NCBI RefSeq assembly: GCF_002224675.1
Contig: NZ_NMPZ01000009.1
Location: 88,269-152,268 of the forward strand
Direction: 5' to 3'
Length of the DNA stretch: 64,000 bases
From: Segatella copri
GTDB lineage: Bacteria > Bacteroidota > Bacteroidia > Bacteroidales > Bacteroidaceae
A model generated the notes under the pieces. That model made no database searches. It saw only the letters and a program-made list of their open reading frames with translations, and had not been told where the DNA came from. How positions within the stretch are numbered: the first letter of the stretch is position 1; every line of letters begins with the position of its first letter. Below are positions 44,001 through 53,455 of the stretch, one piece after another. The position numbers were made by a program, and so were the translations under genes.

Positions 44001-44322
44001 AAGGATTCATCGCGCGCATACTCATAAATAATTTTTCTCAAAAAAAGTATCAAAGTCTCATTATTTATATAAAAAATAATGTTATATATCTAGTTCTCAG
44101 ATTATTTTATCGAATGAGACTTCTCAGAAAATGGCGAAAGAAGTATCATGGAAGTATCATAAAATTATGGAAATGCATCATAAAAATACTAATAAGAAGC
44201 AGAAAAATGCTATTAATAGGCGGAAATAAGCTACTAAAACAGATAAAAAATTCTTGTTTTCAGACAATAAATACCCTTTTTTCTCGTTATAATAGAAATG
44301 TTTCATTAAAAACATAACCTAT

Positions 44323-44778
44323 ATGGATGAAAAGGAACTTTTGAAAAAGGCTTTCGAATACGGAAACGTTCCTAGCCTCATCACCTATTGCTTCACCGAA
44401 CCATGTCCGATGAAAGACAAGTGTATCCACTATCTATCCGGCCTCTACAAAAACGAGAAGACTGATAGAGGAGATGCCATTTTCCCAAATGCCCTGAAAA
44501 ACGGGAAATGCAAATACTTCGCTCCGCTGCGTGTCGTGAAAATGGCATGGGGATTCGACAAACTATTTGCCGAAATGAAAGTGAAAGACGCACCTGCATT
44601 GCGCGCCGAAATGAGAGACTACCTCGGTAGCAAAGGACAATACTACCGATACAAACTGGGACAACTGAAACTCCTCCCGGAACAGCAGAAATATATCAAA
44701 CAGCTCTTCGCCAGATACGGATATAAAGACGTTGAGTTCGAACACTTCTCTGAAGAGATTGACTTCACAAACATCTAA
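44323..44778 (+). CDS. DUF6078 family protein
   Basis: A 151-residue soluble protein. The Cys-rich N-terminal part (YCFTEPCPMKDKCIHYLSG, then CKYFAP) suggests metal binding, and a basic helical C-terminus follows (KGQYYRYKLGQLKLLPEQQ). This matches the DUF6078 type common in Bacteroidales, often immediately upstream of VirE-like genes, as here (262 nt). It may be a DNA-binding accessory protein; function is not established. Confidence 0.72.
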   Translation: MDEKELLKKAFEYGNVPSLITYCFTEPCPMKDKCIHYLSGLYKNEKTDRGDAIFPNALKNGKCKYFAPLRVVKMAWGFDKLFAEMKVKDAPALRAEMRDYLGSKGQYYRYKLGQLKLLPEQQKYIKQLFARYGYKDVEFEHFSEEIDFTNI

Positions 44779-44853
44779 TCTTTCCAAGAATTTATTGTTC
44801 TACTTTTTCCGTTCATCAGTTGTTCCCTCTATGCCCATTAGTTGATCCTACCA

Positions 44854-45011
44854 TGCCCGTTACACGGGCATCCATAGCCCACCAAGTGGGCATTCACAGA
44901 ACAAGGGCTGGGCAACAAGTGCCCATAAGGCGGGCAATGAGTGCCCAAAAATCGTGACCAGTTTTGGGCAACACAGAAAAGAGTTTATAGTTTACAATTT
45001 ATAGTTTACAG
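44854..45011. repeat. cluster of GCCC/GGGC hairpins and a 13-nt direct repeat
   Basis: Four short inverted repeats occur in 117 nt: 44854-44872, 44878-44892, 44921-44937 and 44944-44970, all with GCCC/GGGC stems. Then TTTATAGTTTACA is repeated at 44985-44997 and 44999-45011. These fill the gap between DUF6078 and the VirE-like gene and could form a structured RNA or a recombination site. Confidence 0.65.
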
Positions 45012-45040
45012 TTAACACTTAACCATTAACCAGAAATACA

Positions 45041-46927
45041 ATGAAGGTAACTATCGTACATACAAATAATAAAAAACAGCTTCTCGTAAGTACCAAGACG
45101 ATGGAGAAGCTGATGGAACGATTCGCCAGAGATGATAGCAAACTGACTATCACCCATTTCCGTGAACACGTTCCGTATCTTAGCAACAACTATGAAGGCT
45201 ACAAGGATATGCCGAAATGGATTCACATCTATCCCGCAGCTGAATTCGTCAAAGACGAAAACAACAACCTGAAGATGAAGGCTTTCAACGGCATCCTGCT
45301 GCTGAAATTTGGCAACATCACCGATGTGGATGGTGTGGAGGGTATTAAGCGCTCGGTAGCCATTCTGCCTTCTACCCTTGCTGCCATCACAGGTGCCGAC
45401 GGAAAGACTATTATCGTTCTGATAAAATTCCAGGGCGAAAATGATTCCCTGCCTACATCTGAAGCGGATGCCGAGCATCTCTACCGCATCGCTTACCAGC
45501 AGATTTTCCCTGTATATCAGGCTATTGTCAAGGCTTCGATTCTTGTAGATGGTCCGAAACCTTCTATCGAGGCTGGCTCTACCCTATCCCAAGAGCCTTC
45601 GATTCACAACAGTTTCATGATGACGATCGATGCGGAGCCTTATTTCAACGGCAAGGCGGTGGCGATGAAGATTGATAGTCATGCACGATCTCAAAGCCCA
45701 GCTCCCAGCACGGATAATCATCAGCTGACAATTCCTGACTTCAGGGCTCCGGAAGGAGGAAAGAAAGTTGACAAGAACAGTATTCGCGAGAATATCGTGA
45801 ACATGATGCAGCTGCTGAAAAGCAGATATGATTTCAGATACAACACGGTGATGAAATTCGTGGAATACATACCGAAGGACAAGGGATGGTATGGCTACCA
45901 ACCTGTGGATCCGAGAGTGCAGAAGCGTATGACGCTGGAGGTGCAGCTGGCTGATATCCGGGTGAGCATCAAGGATGTACGTAATTTCCTTGAGTCTGAT
46001 TATATCAAAAATTATAATCCGATAGATGAATATCTCTTCCAATGCTACGACAAATGGGATGGAAAGGATCATATCCGTGCCTTGGCCCGCACGGTGCCTA
46101 CCGCCAATCCTCACTGGGCAGACTGGTTTTACACCTGGTTCCTGGGCATGGTAGATCAGTGGCGCGGCTATTCACATCGTCAATACGGCAACTCGGTGGC
46201 TCCGCTTCTCATTTCCAAACAGGGTTACAACAAGAGTACTTTCTGTCGCCGACTGCTACCGCCGGAACTGCAGTGGGGGTATAGTGACAATCTTATTCTG
46301 TCGGAAAAGCGTCAGGTTTATCAGGCGATGGCGCAGTTTATGGTTATCAATCTCGATGAGTTCAACCAGATTTCGCCACAGGTGCAGCAGGGATTTCTGA
46401 AGAATCTCATCCAGTTGCCTACGCTGAAATACAAGCCTCCGTATGGCAGTCATGTCATGGAATTTCCTCGTCTCGCCTCGTTCATCGCCACGAGCAACAT
46501 GAAGGATATTCTCTCCGATCCATCCGGCAACCGAAGATTCATCGGTGTGGAACTGACGGGGCCTATCGACGTGAGCGTGCGTCCGAACTATCAGCAGCTT
46601 TTTGCCCAGGCACTTTCTGCCTTGCGCAATGGCGAAAAGAGTTATTTCGATGCGCAGCAGGTGAAGCTGATCATGAAGAGCAACAGCCAGTTTGAGGTAA
46701 TCCAGCCGATAGACCAGTATTTCCTACTCTATTTTGAATTGGTTGAGGATGAGAAAGAGGGTGAGTATCTTACTGCCGCCGAAATTTTCGACTATCTGAA
46801 GAAGCAGATTGGTTCATCGCTCAAGGTAAACAGCCTGATGGGATTCGGCAGAAAACTGGCGAATATGAGTGAGTTGAAACACAAGAGATTTGCAGATGGA
46901 ATGAAGTATCTCGTAAAGAAAAAGTGA
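45041..46927 (+). CDS. VirE/VapE-type ATPase (BT4734/BF3469-like N-terminus, DUF3874 C-terminus)
   Basis: A 628-residue protein. Residues ~1-230 form the BT4734/BF3469-like N-terminal domain, a primase-like part with EGVEGIKRSVAILPSTL-type core strands. The P-loop domain (residues ~300-560) has WDGKDHIRALA, an altered Walker A SKQGYNKST near residue 392, and Walker B-like MVINLDEFNQI; it then ends with FIATSNMKDILSDPSGNRRF. The C-terminal ~90 residues fit DUF3874. Such proteins resemble the helicase/primase of satellites and mobile islands. The Walker A lacks the usual GxxGxGK glycines, so ATPase activity is doubtful. A terminator follows at 46953-46990. Confidence 0.85.
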   Translation: MKVTIVHTNNKKQLLVSTKTMEKLMERFARDDSKLTITHFREHVPYLSNNYEGYKDMPKWIHIYPAAEFVKDENNNLKMKAFNGILLLKFGNITDVDGVEGIKRSVAILPSTLAAITGADGKTIIVLIKFQGENDSLPTSEADAEHLYRIAYQQIFPVYQAIVKASILVDGPKPSIEAGSTLSQEPSIHNSFMMTIDAEPYFNGKAVAMKIDSHARSQSPAPSTDNHQLTIPDFRAPEGGKKVDKNSIRENIVNMMQLLKSRYDFRYNTVMKFVEYIPKDKGWYGYQPVDPRVQKRMTLEVQLADIRVSIKDVRNFLESDYIKNYNPIDEYLFQCYDKWDGKDHIRALARTVPTANPHWADWFYTWFLGMVDQWRGYSHRQYGNSVAPLLISKQGYNKSTFCRRLLPPELQWGYSDNLILSEKRQVYQAMAQFMVINLDEFNQISPQVQQGFLKNLIQLPTLKYKPPYGSHVMEFPRLASFIATSNMKDILSDPSGNRRFIGVELTGPIDVSVRPNYQQLFAQALSALRNGEKSYFDAQQVKLIMKSNSQFEVIQPIDQYFLLYFELVEDEKEGEYLTAAEIFDYLKKQIGSSLKVNSLMGFGRKLANMSELKHKRFADGMKYLVKKK

Positions 46928-46952
46928 AATAATGATACTTCTATGAGACTTT

Positions 46953-46990
46953 AATGAGACTTCCCGGCACCAAAACCGAGAAGTCTCATT
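46953..46990 (+). terminator. hairpin terminator of VirE-like gene
   Basis: Arms AATGAGACTTCCCGG and CCGAGAAGTCTCATT, followed by CTTTTTATC. The same AATGAGACTT motif recurs singly at 44113, 46942 and 47041 and inverted at 44053. Confidence 0.85.
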
Positions 46991-47103
46991 CTTTTTATCT
47001 TATTATCTATCAAGTCTTTAAGTCGATATTTTTAACTAAAAATGAGACTTTGAGACTTTTTCTTCAAAAAAAACTTTTTCACGTAAGAGAAAAGTATTAT
47101 CCT

Positions 47104-48474
47104 TTAGATAGCATAAAGGAAGGTGCGGATGAACCAGTAGCAAACGATACCTGCGATGTAACCTACGAAAGCAATCCAGGAGATGTGCTTCATATACCAG
47201 CCGAAGGTAATCTTCTCCAAGCCCATTACTACCACACCAGCGGCACTACCGATAATCAGCATAGAACCACCGACACCGGCACAGTAGGCCAGCAACTGCC
47301 AGAAGACACCATCCACAGCCATATCGCCAGCGGCTGCCACAGGATACATTCCCATACATCCGGCTACCAGAGGCACATTGTCAACAATACTTGAAAGCAC
47401 ACCGATGATACCAGTAACCAGGTAATGGTTGCCATCGAATACGACGTTCAAGCCCTGACCCAAAGCGGTCAATACGCCAATCTCAGCCAGGCAGGATACT
47501 GCCATCAGGATACCGAGGAAGAAGAGGATGGTACTCATATCAACACGAGAAAGCAACTTGGTTACTCGCTTCTGAGTGCCCTCAGCATCAGCTCCACGAT
47601 GCAAACCGCGATAGAAAACTTCGGTAGCTGTCCAGAGAACGCCCAATACCAGGAGGATTCCTACGAATGGAGGCAAGTGGGTGATACTCTTGAAGATAGG
47701 AACGAAGATCAAACCGCCTACTCCCAACCAGAACACAGCCTTGCGCTGACCTTCGGTGAAATCGCTGACCGATGCATTCTGCTGGTCAGAAACCTCAGGC
47801 ATCACGAGTTCGCCCTTCAACATGGTCTGAAGGATGAGGGCAGGAATCACCATGGAAACCACAGACGGGATGAAGATTTCGGCTATAACGCCGGCTGCGG
47901 TAATCAGTCCCTTGTTCCAGAGCATGATGGTGGTAACGTCGCCGATTGGTGAGAAGGCACCACCCGAATTGGCTGCGATGATGACGAGGGATGCATAAAC
48001 CATGCGATCCTTGTGGTCGGTGACGAGCTTTCGGAGAATCATGATCATCACGATACTGGTGGTCAGATTGTCGAGGATTGCAGAGAGGAAGAAGGTAAGG
48101 ATAGCGATACGCCAGAGGAGCGCACGCTTCGACTTGGTCTTCATCACCTTGCGAACCCAGTTGAATCCGCCGTTCTGGTCAACGATTTCCACGATGGTCA
48201 TTGCACCCATCAGGAAGAAGAGTGTTGTGGCGGTATCGCCCAGATGTTCCTGGATGATTCCGGTCACTTTCTCCACCATTCCAGCAGCGCCGCCTGTATA
48301 ATCAGGGTGCATCAACTGGAGATACTGCATTGGATCCACCATGTAGAGAGTCCAACAACCTACCAACATCAACAGGGCTATCGCAGCCTTGTTAACCTTA
48401 GTCAAGCTTTCGGTAGCTATGAGTGCATAGCCGAGCACGAAAACGACAATAATAGAAATTGTAAGTGTAGTCAT
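47104..48474 (-). CDS. nhaD: sodium:proton antiporter, NhaD family
   Basis: A 456-residue protein with 12-13 membrane segments. Features of the NhaD/ion-transporter superfamily: FFLMGAMTIVEIVDQNGGF, DNLTTSIVMIMILRKL, ANSGGAFSPIGDVTTIMLW and SSIVDNVPLVAGCMGMYP, with paired acidic and Asn residues in the transport site. It exchanges sodium for protons across the inner membrane, for pH and sodium balance. It is monocistronic, with TATCTTTG as -7 box at 48548-48555. Length is normal for the family. Confidence 0.92.
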   Translation of the reverse strand: MTTLTISIIVVFVLGYALIATESLTKVNKAAIALLMLVGCWTLYMVDPMQYLQLMHPDYTGGAAGMVEKVTGIIQEHLGDTATTLFFLMGAMTIVEIVDQNGGFNWVRKVMKTKSKRALLWRIAILTFFLSAILDNLTTSIVMIMILRKLVTDHKDRMVYASLVIIAANSGGAFSPIGDVTTIMLWNKGLITAAGVIAEIFIPSVVSMVIPALILQTMLKGELVMPEVSDQQNASVSDFTEGQRKAVFWLGVGGLIFVPIFKSITHLPPFVGILLVLGVLWTATEVFYRGLHRGADAEGTQKRVTKLLSRVDMSTILFFLGILMAVSCLAEIGVLTALGQGLNVVFDGNHYLVTGIIGVLSSIVDNVPLVAGCMGMYPVAAAGDMAVDGVFWQLLAYCAGVGGSMLIIGSAAGVVVMGLEKITFGWYMKHISWIAFVGYIAGIVCYWFIRTFLYAI

Positions 48475-48547
48475 TACTTCTTATTTTTTATTAGATATTC
48501 TTTTTTCCTTTAGATATGATTTGGTACTCACAATTGCCAAACGGTTG

Positions 48548-48555
48548 CAAAGATA
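48548..48555 (-). promoter_or_regulatory. -7 element of nhaD promoter
   Basis: TATCTTTG on the minus strand, 73 nt before the nhaD start. The rest of the 371-nt gap between nhaD and the next ATPase holds the dyads listed at 48740-48816. Confidence 0.6.
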
Positions 48556-48739
48556 CAAAAAGAAAAGCAATAACCACCCTTTTCTATATTATATTTATAT
48601 GAAATCGTTTACTTACTTACGGTTTTAACCTGATAACAACCGATTTCGACCTGTATGGTTGAAGCATTTCATAAATTTACACATGCTTGCAAAATTCGGG
48701 GAATCCAAAAATGACATCAGTATAACTAGTAAAAAGTTA

Positions 48740-48816
48740 ATTAGTAATAAAGTTCTTACTAATATATCTCTTACCTAAAAGATTATTACTACCTTTGCAT
48801 TACATAAAACATGTAA
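48740..48816 (+). promoter_or_regulatory. promoter of AAA ATPase bracketed by dyads
   Basis: Upstream dyad 48740-48763 (ATTAGTAA/TTACTAAT), -7 box TACCTTTG at 48790-48797, downstream dyad 48800-48816 (TTACAT/ATGTAA). The layout resembles the promoters at 14072 and 40972, but the sequences differ. Confidence 0.6.
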
Positions 48817-48845
48817 CATAAAACATGGAATAGATATAAAACGTT

Positions 48846-49982
48846 ATGGAACAGCTGAATAACCCATTTGTTATCTACGGATATAAGGGAGCAGAATACT
48901 TCTGCGACCGCAAGAAAGAGACGGAAGTCATCATGAAGGCTTTGCAGAATGAGCGTAACATCGTCCTCATCTCTCCTCGACGCATTGGAAAGACGGGACT
49001 CATACACCATGTCTTTGAGAACATCAGTAAGCAGGAGCCTGAAACGCATTGTTTCTATCTCGACATCAATGCCACAAGAAATCTGAGCCAATTCATCCAA
49101 TTATTGGCAAAGACGGTTATCGGGAAGGTTGATACTTTCTCACAAACTGCCATGCGCAAGATTACCACTTTCTTTGCCGGCTACAAGCCTACGATGTCGT
49201 TTGATGAGATGACGGGAATCCCTACGTTCTCGATTACGGTTTCACCAAGCCAGCGCGAAGATTCCCTTAAACATATCTTCGAGTATCTGAAACAATCGGA
49301 GAAACGAATCTATATTGCCATAGACGAGTTCCAGCAGATAGCCGAATATCCCGAAGATGGCACAGAGGCCCTGCTACGCTCCTATATCCAGTTTTTGCCG
49401 AATGTATATTTCATCTTTGCAGGCAGTAAGCAGCACATGATGACCGACATGTTCCTGTCGGCAAAGCGCCCATTCTATCAGAGTTCGCAAATTCTCAACC
49501 TTCCTCTCATCAACCAGGATGAGTATCATCATTTTGCCAACAGATGGATGGGGACCCGGAATCTGACCATGGATCCTGATACCTTTGCCTATCTATATAA
49601 TAAGGTGGATGGTCAAACCTGGTATATTCAGGATATTCTGAACCGACTCTATCAGAACGGAAAGGAAATAACGACAGCGGAAATAGATGATGTAACCCTG
49701 GAATTGGTGAACGAGCAGGAAGTGGCATTCGTGAATTACTACGATTCCCTTACAGACAATCAGGCTGCCCTTCTATCTGCCATTGCCCAGGATAAGGCTG
49801 TCACCTCCATTCTTTCGCAGGATTTCATCAGCCGCCACAACTTGCCTGCAGCCAGCAGCGTGAGTCTTGCTCTCAAGACGCTGATCAATAGAGAATTCAT
49901 CTACAAGTACAATGGCAGCTATATCATCTACGACCGCTTCTTCGGGATGTGGTTGAGGAAGAACTGCGCAGCCTCCCTGTAG
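48846..49982 (+). CDS. AAA ATPase (ATPase_2 family)
   Basis: A 378-residue protein. Walker A SPRRIGKTGLIHHVFENISK begins near residue 43; Walker B RIYIAIDEFQQIAEYP; sensor FIFAGSKQHMM; C-terminal winged-helix-like region (AVTSILSQDFISRHNLPAAS, SVSLALKTLINREFIYK). It lacks the nuclease half seen in DUF234 relatives. This group is close to archaeal-type STAND ATPases. The start after the ACATAAAACATG repeats fits an upstream promoter with dyads. Confidence 0.88.
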   Translation: MEQLNNPFVIYGYKGAEYFCDRKKETEVIMKALQNERNIVLISPRRIGKTGLIHHVFENISKQEPETHCFYLDINATRNLSQFIQLLAKTVIGKVDTFSQTAMRKITTFFAGYKPTMSFDEMTGIPTFSITVSPSQREDSLKHIFEYLKQSEKRIYIAIDEFQQIAEYPEDGTEALLRSYIQFLPNVYFIFAGSKQHMMTDMFLSAKRPFYQSSQILNLPLINQDEYHHFANRWMGTRNLTMDPDTFAYLYNKVDGQTWYIQDILNRLYQNGKEITTAEIDDVTLELVNEQEVAFVNYYDSLTDNQAALLSAIAQDKAVTSILSQDFISRHNLPAASSVSLALKTLINREFIYKYNGSYIIYDRFFGMWLRKNCAASL

Positions 49983-50037
49983 AAGCAACAGCTCATATAA
50001 ACACATCATTAAGTATTCTTTTTAAAGCATCATCAAT

Positions 50038-50955
50038 ATGAAACATCATCATTATATGAAATATCTATTTGTGCTTCTCCTCTTCCTTCCTACCAGTCTC
50101 ATAGCGCAGAACAAGGAAGAGAAGATGCCTGGACATATCACAAAAATACAGAAACTGGAGGATGTGAACGTAACAGGGAATCGTCCTCACTTCATCAGAC
50201 TTAAGGGATATTATCGCAGTTACCAGACCAACGACTCTGTAATGAAATACTTCAACGACGGCATCGTGGAGTATTACATCAACCTGAAGAATGGAAAGAC
50301 GGATCTCAATGCCTATTCCAAAAGAAATCTTCACAACAGCCGACTCGTTTCCGAAGACAAGAAACGAGCATTCATGGTCAGCGACGAAGGAACCTTCCGA
50401 CCTTGGCCGGAAGGGAAGACACTTATTGAGCAATATCGAAAGAAATATCAGCTGAAAGATTCACTGGGCTCTCAACTCGTCCTGCTCAATCAGCAGACAA
50501 TAGGCAGTATTCAAACAGACAGCAGTCGGAATATCTGTCAGATAGAAATCAACCAGCTTCCTACCTACAAGAATCTGACGCACCAGCTTTTCGGTTATAC
50601 CCAGACAGATATCTACGACCATGTGGTGGAAACCTATCAGATAAGTCCTGAAGATTACTATTCCTTCAAGGACCTGCTCTTCCAGAAATCAGACAACAGC
50701 TATCTTTTCTCTCATAAGAAAGACAAGCAGCAGCAACTCATCCATGTGATTACCGAGCTATATATCACGGAAAAGGAGTATGTAGAAAAGAAGCAATCCA
50801 TCAAACCGGATTCTTCTACTCCCAAAGAATCAGCTGCCGCCATTACCGATTTCTGCATCAGAAACAAGATACCTTCCTTGCCTGAAGCAACAGAGCAGGA
50901 GATGCAGCAGTTGACTCCCTATAATCCTGCAAACATGAAAGAAATAAAGGAGTAA
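50038..50955 (+). CDS. secreted protein of unknown function
   Basis: A 305-residue protein with a signal peptide (YLFVLLLFLPTSLIAQN) and a mature region that shows no domain I know. A segment similar to the start of TonB-linked proteins occurs (ITKIQKLEDVNVTGNRP), but the rest (KGYYRSYQTNDSVMKYFNDG) does not continue as a receptor; it resembles periplasmic proteins of Bacteroidetes that contain regularly spaced Tyr. It follows the AAA ATPase by 55 nt in the same orientation; whether they share a transcript is unknown. Confidence 0.6.
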   Translation: MKHHHYMKYLFVLLLFLPTSLIAQNKEEKMPGHITKIQKLEDVNVTGNRPHFIRLKGYYRSYQTNDSVMKYFNDGIVEYYINLKNGKTDLNAYSKRNLHNSRLVSEDKKRAFMVSDEGTFRPWPEGKTLIEQYRKKYQLKDSLGSQLVLLNQQTIGSIQTDSSRNICQIEINQLPTYKNLTHQLFGYTQTDIYDHVVETYQISPEDYYSFKDLLFQKSDNSYLFSHKKDKQQQLIHVITELYITEKEYVEKKQSIKPDSSTPKESAAAITDFCIRNKIPSLPEATEQEMQQLTPYNPANMKEIKE

Positions 50956-50986
50956 GGGAGCTAAAAATATTGCCTGATGAAATCGC

Positions 50987-52246
50987 TTACTTACGGATTT
51001 CTTCCAAAACCCGTTCTATTTTGCGTATCCAGTGCTCATCGATTCCCACTTTTTCGGCATAAGACTTGAAATTCATCACCACGTCTTCCACTTCTTCTAT
51101 GATATTAGAAGCATTTCTGATATCCTGTCTTTGTGCAAAAAGCATCAAATCCTGCTTCGTTATATTCTTTCGCTTGCCAAGAATCGTAAGTTCATGGTTA
51201 CGATAGAAATGCGAATCAGGATCGGCGGAAAACACGATGTCGTAAGCTGGCGATATATGCCATTCTCCATTGGGATACATCACAAATGAGAAGTTCTTGG
51301 TATGGTCATCAACATTCTCTGCAAGAACATTAAACACCATTCTTCTATACTGCTGGGTTTGCTCTTCTGCAGACAATTTCAGTTTTCTACCCACCACAAA
51401 CAAATCTTCGTAAGTATCAGCCAAGGAACTCATGGCAGCTAAAGTCTGAGTATATATTTTTCTGCCCTCTACCCTATCAAAGCGCTGGGTAAGGAAATTC
51501 TGGGTTCCTTCAATCTCAACCAAACGAGAAGGCATCATGTTGATACCGGCATCCTTGGCCATCAGATAATAAGCCATCTCTACCCTGGTAAACGGAAGTT
51601 CATTTTTCCTGCTTGTATCAAACTTCAATATATAGTGCTTAAAGTTAGACGGCAAATCGGCTTGGCCAGAACGAATAATACCTGTAGCCTCATCCATACC
51701 GATAATAGCCTTAGGACGCTGACCGCCAGCGGAAGTTCCCACCTTGTACAAATCTTCCATAATAAGACTGTTGCTCATATCAATGTTCACATCCTGCCTG
51801 TCCAGAAATATCTTATTGGCAAGTTCATAAAGTGAAGCCAACTCGATATTTACAGATGCATCCTCCTGGATATGAGCAGGCTGAAATTCCAAGGCACCCA
51901 TTGCTCTCTTACCGATAAAAGACAGTCTATCCACTGCATTTACCATTTTGGATTGCAGATGATTGGCTTCCATCCATTTCTCGAAGACCACATTTCCCCA
52001 ATGGTCAGGCAGAGAATCTGCTATGAACTCAGGCAAACCGGCATATAGTTTTTCTCTGTTTCCTGACATAGGGAAAGTTCTTTGTACATAAACAGAATCC
52101 AACGGCGCAACCAATGGTGCAATATTCCATCCATACTGCATAAAATCCTGGTCGAATTGAAAGACAGAGCAGCCCCGCTTGTCATCCCAAGACAACAAGC
52201 CTACATTCTTATCCCACAAATTCACCTGCACAACATTATCTTTCAT
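50987..52246 (-). CDS. hipA: HipA-family kinase (toxin of HipBA module)
   Basis: A 419-residue protein. N-terminal HipA domain and kinase motifs: GTSAGGQRPKAII (P-loop-like), NVLAENVDDHTKNFSF with the catalytic Asp and metal-binding Asn, and SPAYDIVFS. HipA kinases phosphorylate glutamyl-tRNA synthetase or other targets and cause dormancy; HipB represses them. It overlaps hipB by 11 nt, so translation is coupled. The full set of motifs suggests an active enzyme. Confidence 0.9.
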   Translation of the reverse strand: MKDNVVQVNLWDKNVGLLSWDDKRGCSVFQFDQDFMQYGWNIAPLVAPLDSVYVQRTFPMSGNREKLYAGLPEFIADSLPDHWGNVVFEKWMEANHLQSKMVNAVDRLSFIGKRAMGALEFQPAHIQEDASVNIELASLYELANKIFLDRQDVNIDMSNSLIMEDLYKVGTSAGGQRPKAIIGMDEATGIIRSGQADLPSNFKHYILKFDTSRKNELPFTRVEMAYYLMAKDAGINMMPSRLVEIEGTQNFLTQRFDRVEGRKIYTQTLAAMSSLADTYEDLFVVGRKLKLSAEEQTQQYRRMVFNVLAENVDDHTKNFSFVMYPNGEWHISPAYDIVFSADPDSHFYRNHELTILGKRKNITKQDLMLFAQRQDIRNASNIIEEVEDVVMNFKSYAEKVGIDEHWIRKIERVLEEIRK

Positions 52247-52553
52247 GTCTTACCCTTTCCTTCTTTTCATTCATTTTCTTCACTTGGCTAGGCAGAATTG
52301 GCAGTGGCGGCAAGAGTTTCTCTGCTTCCTGCAGGAATCCAATGCTCCTCAACAGAGAAAGAATAGTGCCAAAGCCTATGTTCTTAGCTTCGCCTTTTTC
52401 AAACTGGCTAATGGTGAAAATGCTCACACCAGCCTTTACAGCCACCTCTTTCTGAGTGAGATTGCTGAACAGACGATATTGCTTGAATCGTCCTCCTAAT
52501 TCAGATATAATCTCAGAATTAGACTTTGCCTCTATACCATATTCCGTAATCAT
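52236..52553 (-). CDS. hipB: HipB-like antitoxin, HTH repressor
   Basis: A 105-residue protein with a Cro/C1-type helix-turn-helix (LTQKEVAVKAGVSIFTISQF, residues ~32-52) and a Pro/Lys-rich tail (PPLPILPSQVKKMNEKKE). It binds HipA and operator DNA. The -7 box ends 4 nt before the ATG, so the transcript would begin at or within a few nucleotides of the start codon, implying a leaderless mRNA. No alternative start is visible before the HTH. Confidence 0.88.
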   Translation of the reverse strand: MITEYGIEAKSNSEIISELGGRFKQYRLFSNLTQKEVAVKAGVSIFTISQFEKGEAKNIGFGTILSLLRSIGFLQEAEKLLPPLPILPSQVKKMNEKKERVRHER

Positions 52554-52931
52554 GCTGCAAATGTAGTTATTTCTTTATTTATCGCCAAATATAGGGTTAA
52601 ATATTTAAATATCTTTAGTTATTGCAATAAAATATGTTACTGAAGATGCTTTGCGGATATACCATAAAGAGAAACGCCCAAGGTTACTGGCAAATTCTTT
52701 TTTCTATCTGTACACAGATTTCTTACGCAGCCCTTCTTGAAATAAGCAGGAAAATGAATTTCACCATTACCGCTACTTGCCATAACAGCTACACCTATAT
52801 AATATTTATGATTGCGCTCCAGCTTCAACGGTTCTTCTATCCAAACAGATAAATCCTTCTTATCTGAAATTTCGGATAATCGGACGTACAAAGGTCGATG
52901 CTGTACAGGCACAAAAACTGTTCCCTTTACT
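52487..52931. repeat. tandem duplication unit, original copy
   Basis: 445 nt covering the hipB 5' end, the intergenic region and the 3' third of the next gene. It is duplicated at 53493-53937 with few differences, such as TACATTTG versus TATATTTG in the -7 box. Confidence 0.85.
52558..52589 (-). promoter_or_regulatory. consensus promoter of hipBA
   Basis: TTTG (minus strand) 20 nt before TACATTTG. The -7 box ends 4 nt from the hipB ATG. Confidence 0.8.
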
Positions 52932-53455
52932 TCATAAATGATTAAACGAATTGTGCATAAAGCAAAAGTACATTTTTGTACTCGCAACTTGGCAGTTTTC
53001 ACATAATAGTCTTTATTTACAACAAATAAGGGACCCGTTTCATATTTCGTGCTTCTAACGTTATGAAATGCAACATCACCTGGTGCCCGAACTCCTTTCC
53101 CAAGAATGCCTTCCTGCTTTTTACCGGAAACAACAGTTACATCAGACAAATCACAGGTCTTTTCCTTCAACGTAAGTTGCAGCGAAGTCTTTTTGCTATA
53201 TACATCATAAGGAATTTTACTGGTCTGATAACTGATATGACTAATCACAAGTTCCTGTTTCATACCATCGGGCACCACCAGAGAGAAATTTCCTTCCTTG
53301 TCAGATACCGCATAAATACTATCTACATATACGCTAGCGAATTCAACGTTCTTACCAAATTCATCCACAACATGTCCTTTTATAGTCTTATTTGCAGCAA
53401 TACATGCCAAAGACATGAACTCACAGACAATCAGAATAAATATAAATCTCCTCAT
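52637..53455 (-). CDS. exported protein with carboxypeptidase-regulatory-like domain
   Basis: A 272-residue protein with signal peptide (FIFILIVCEFMSLACIAAN), an N-terminal CarboxypepD_reg-like beta domain (TIKGHVVDEFGKNVEFASVY, residues ~22-105) and a C-terminal beta-sandwich-like region (PLYVRLSEISDKKDLSVWIE, CVRNLCTDRK) of unknown type. It stands alone, without a TonB barrel. Its ATG overlaps the stop of a 35-residue hipB fragment (ATGA), which also supplies its promoter. Its C-terminal third is duplicated upstream at 53646. Confidence 0.75.
   Translation of the reverse strand: MRRFIFILIVCEFMSLACIAANKTIKGHVVDEFGKNVEFASVYVDSIYAVSDKEGNFSLVVPDGMKQELVISHISYQTSKIPYDVYSKKTSLQLTLKEKTCDLSDVTVVSGKKQEGILGKGVRAPGDVAFHNVRSTKYETGPLFVVNKDYYVKTAKLRVQKCTFALCTIRLIIYEVKGTVFVPVQHRPLYVRLSEISDKKDLSVWIEEPLKLERNHKYYIGVAVMASSGNGEIHFPAYFKKGCVRNLCTDRKKNLPVTLGVSLYGISAKHLQ

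Noticed and set aside
44841..45011. Possible CRISPR array
   Set aside because: The hairpins have irregular spacing and different loops; there are no equal-length spacers or cas genes.
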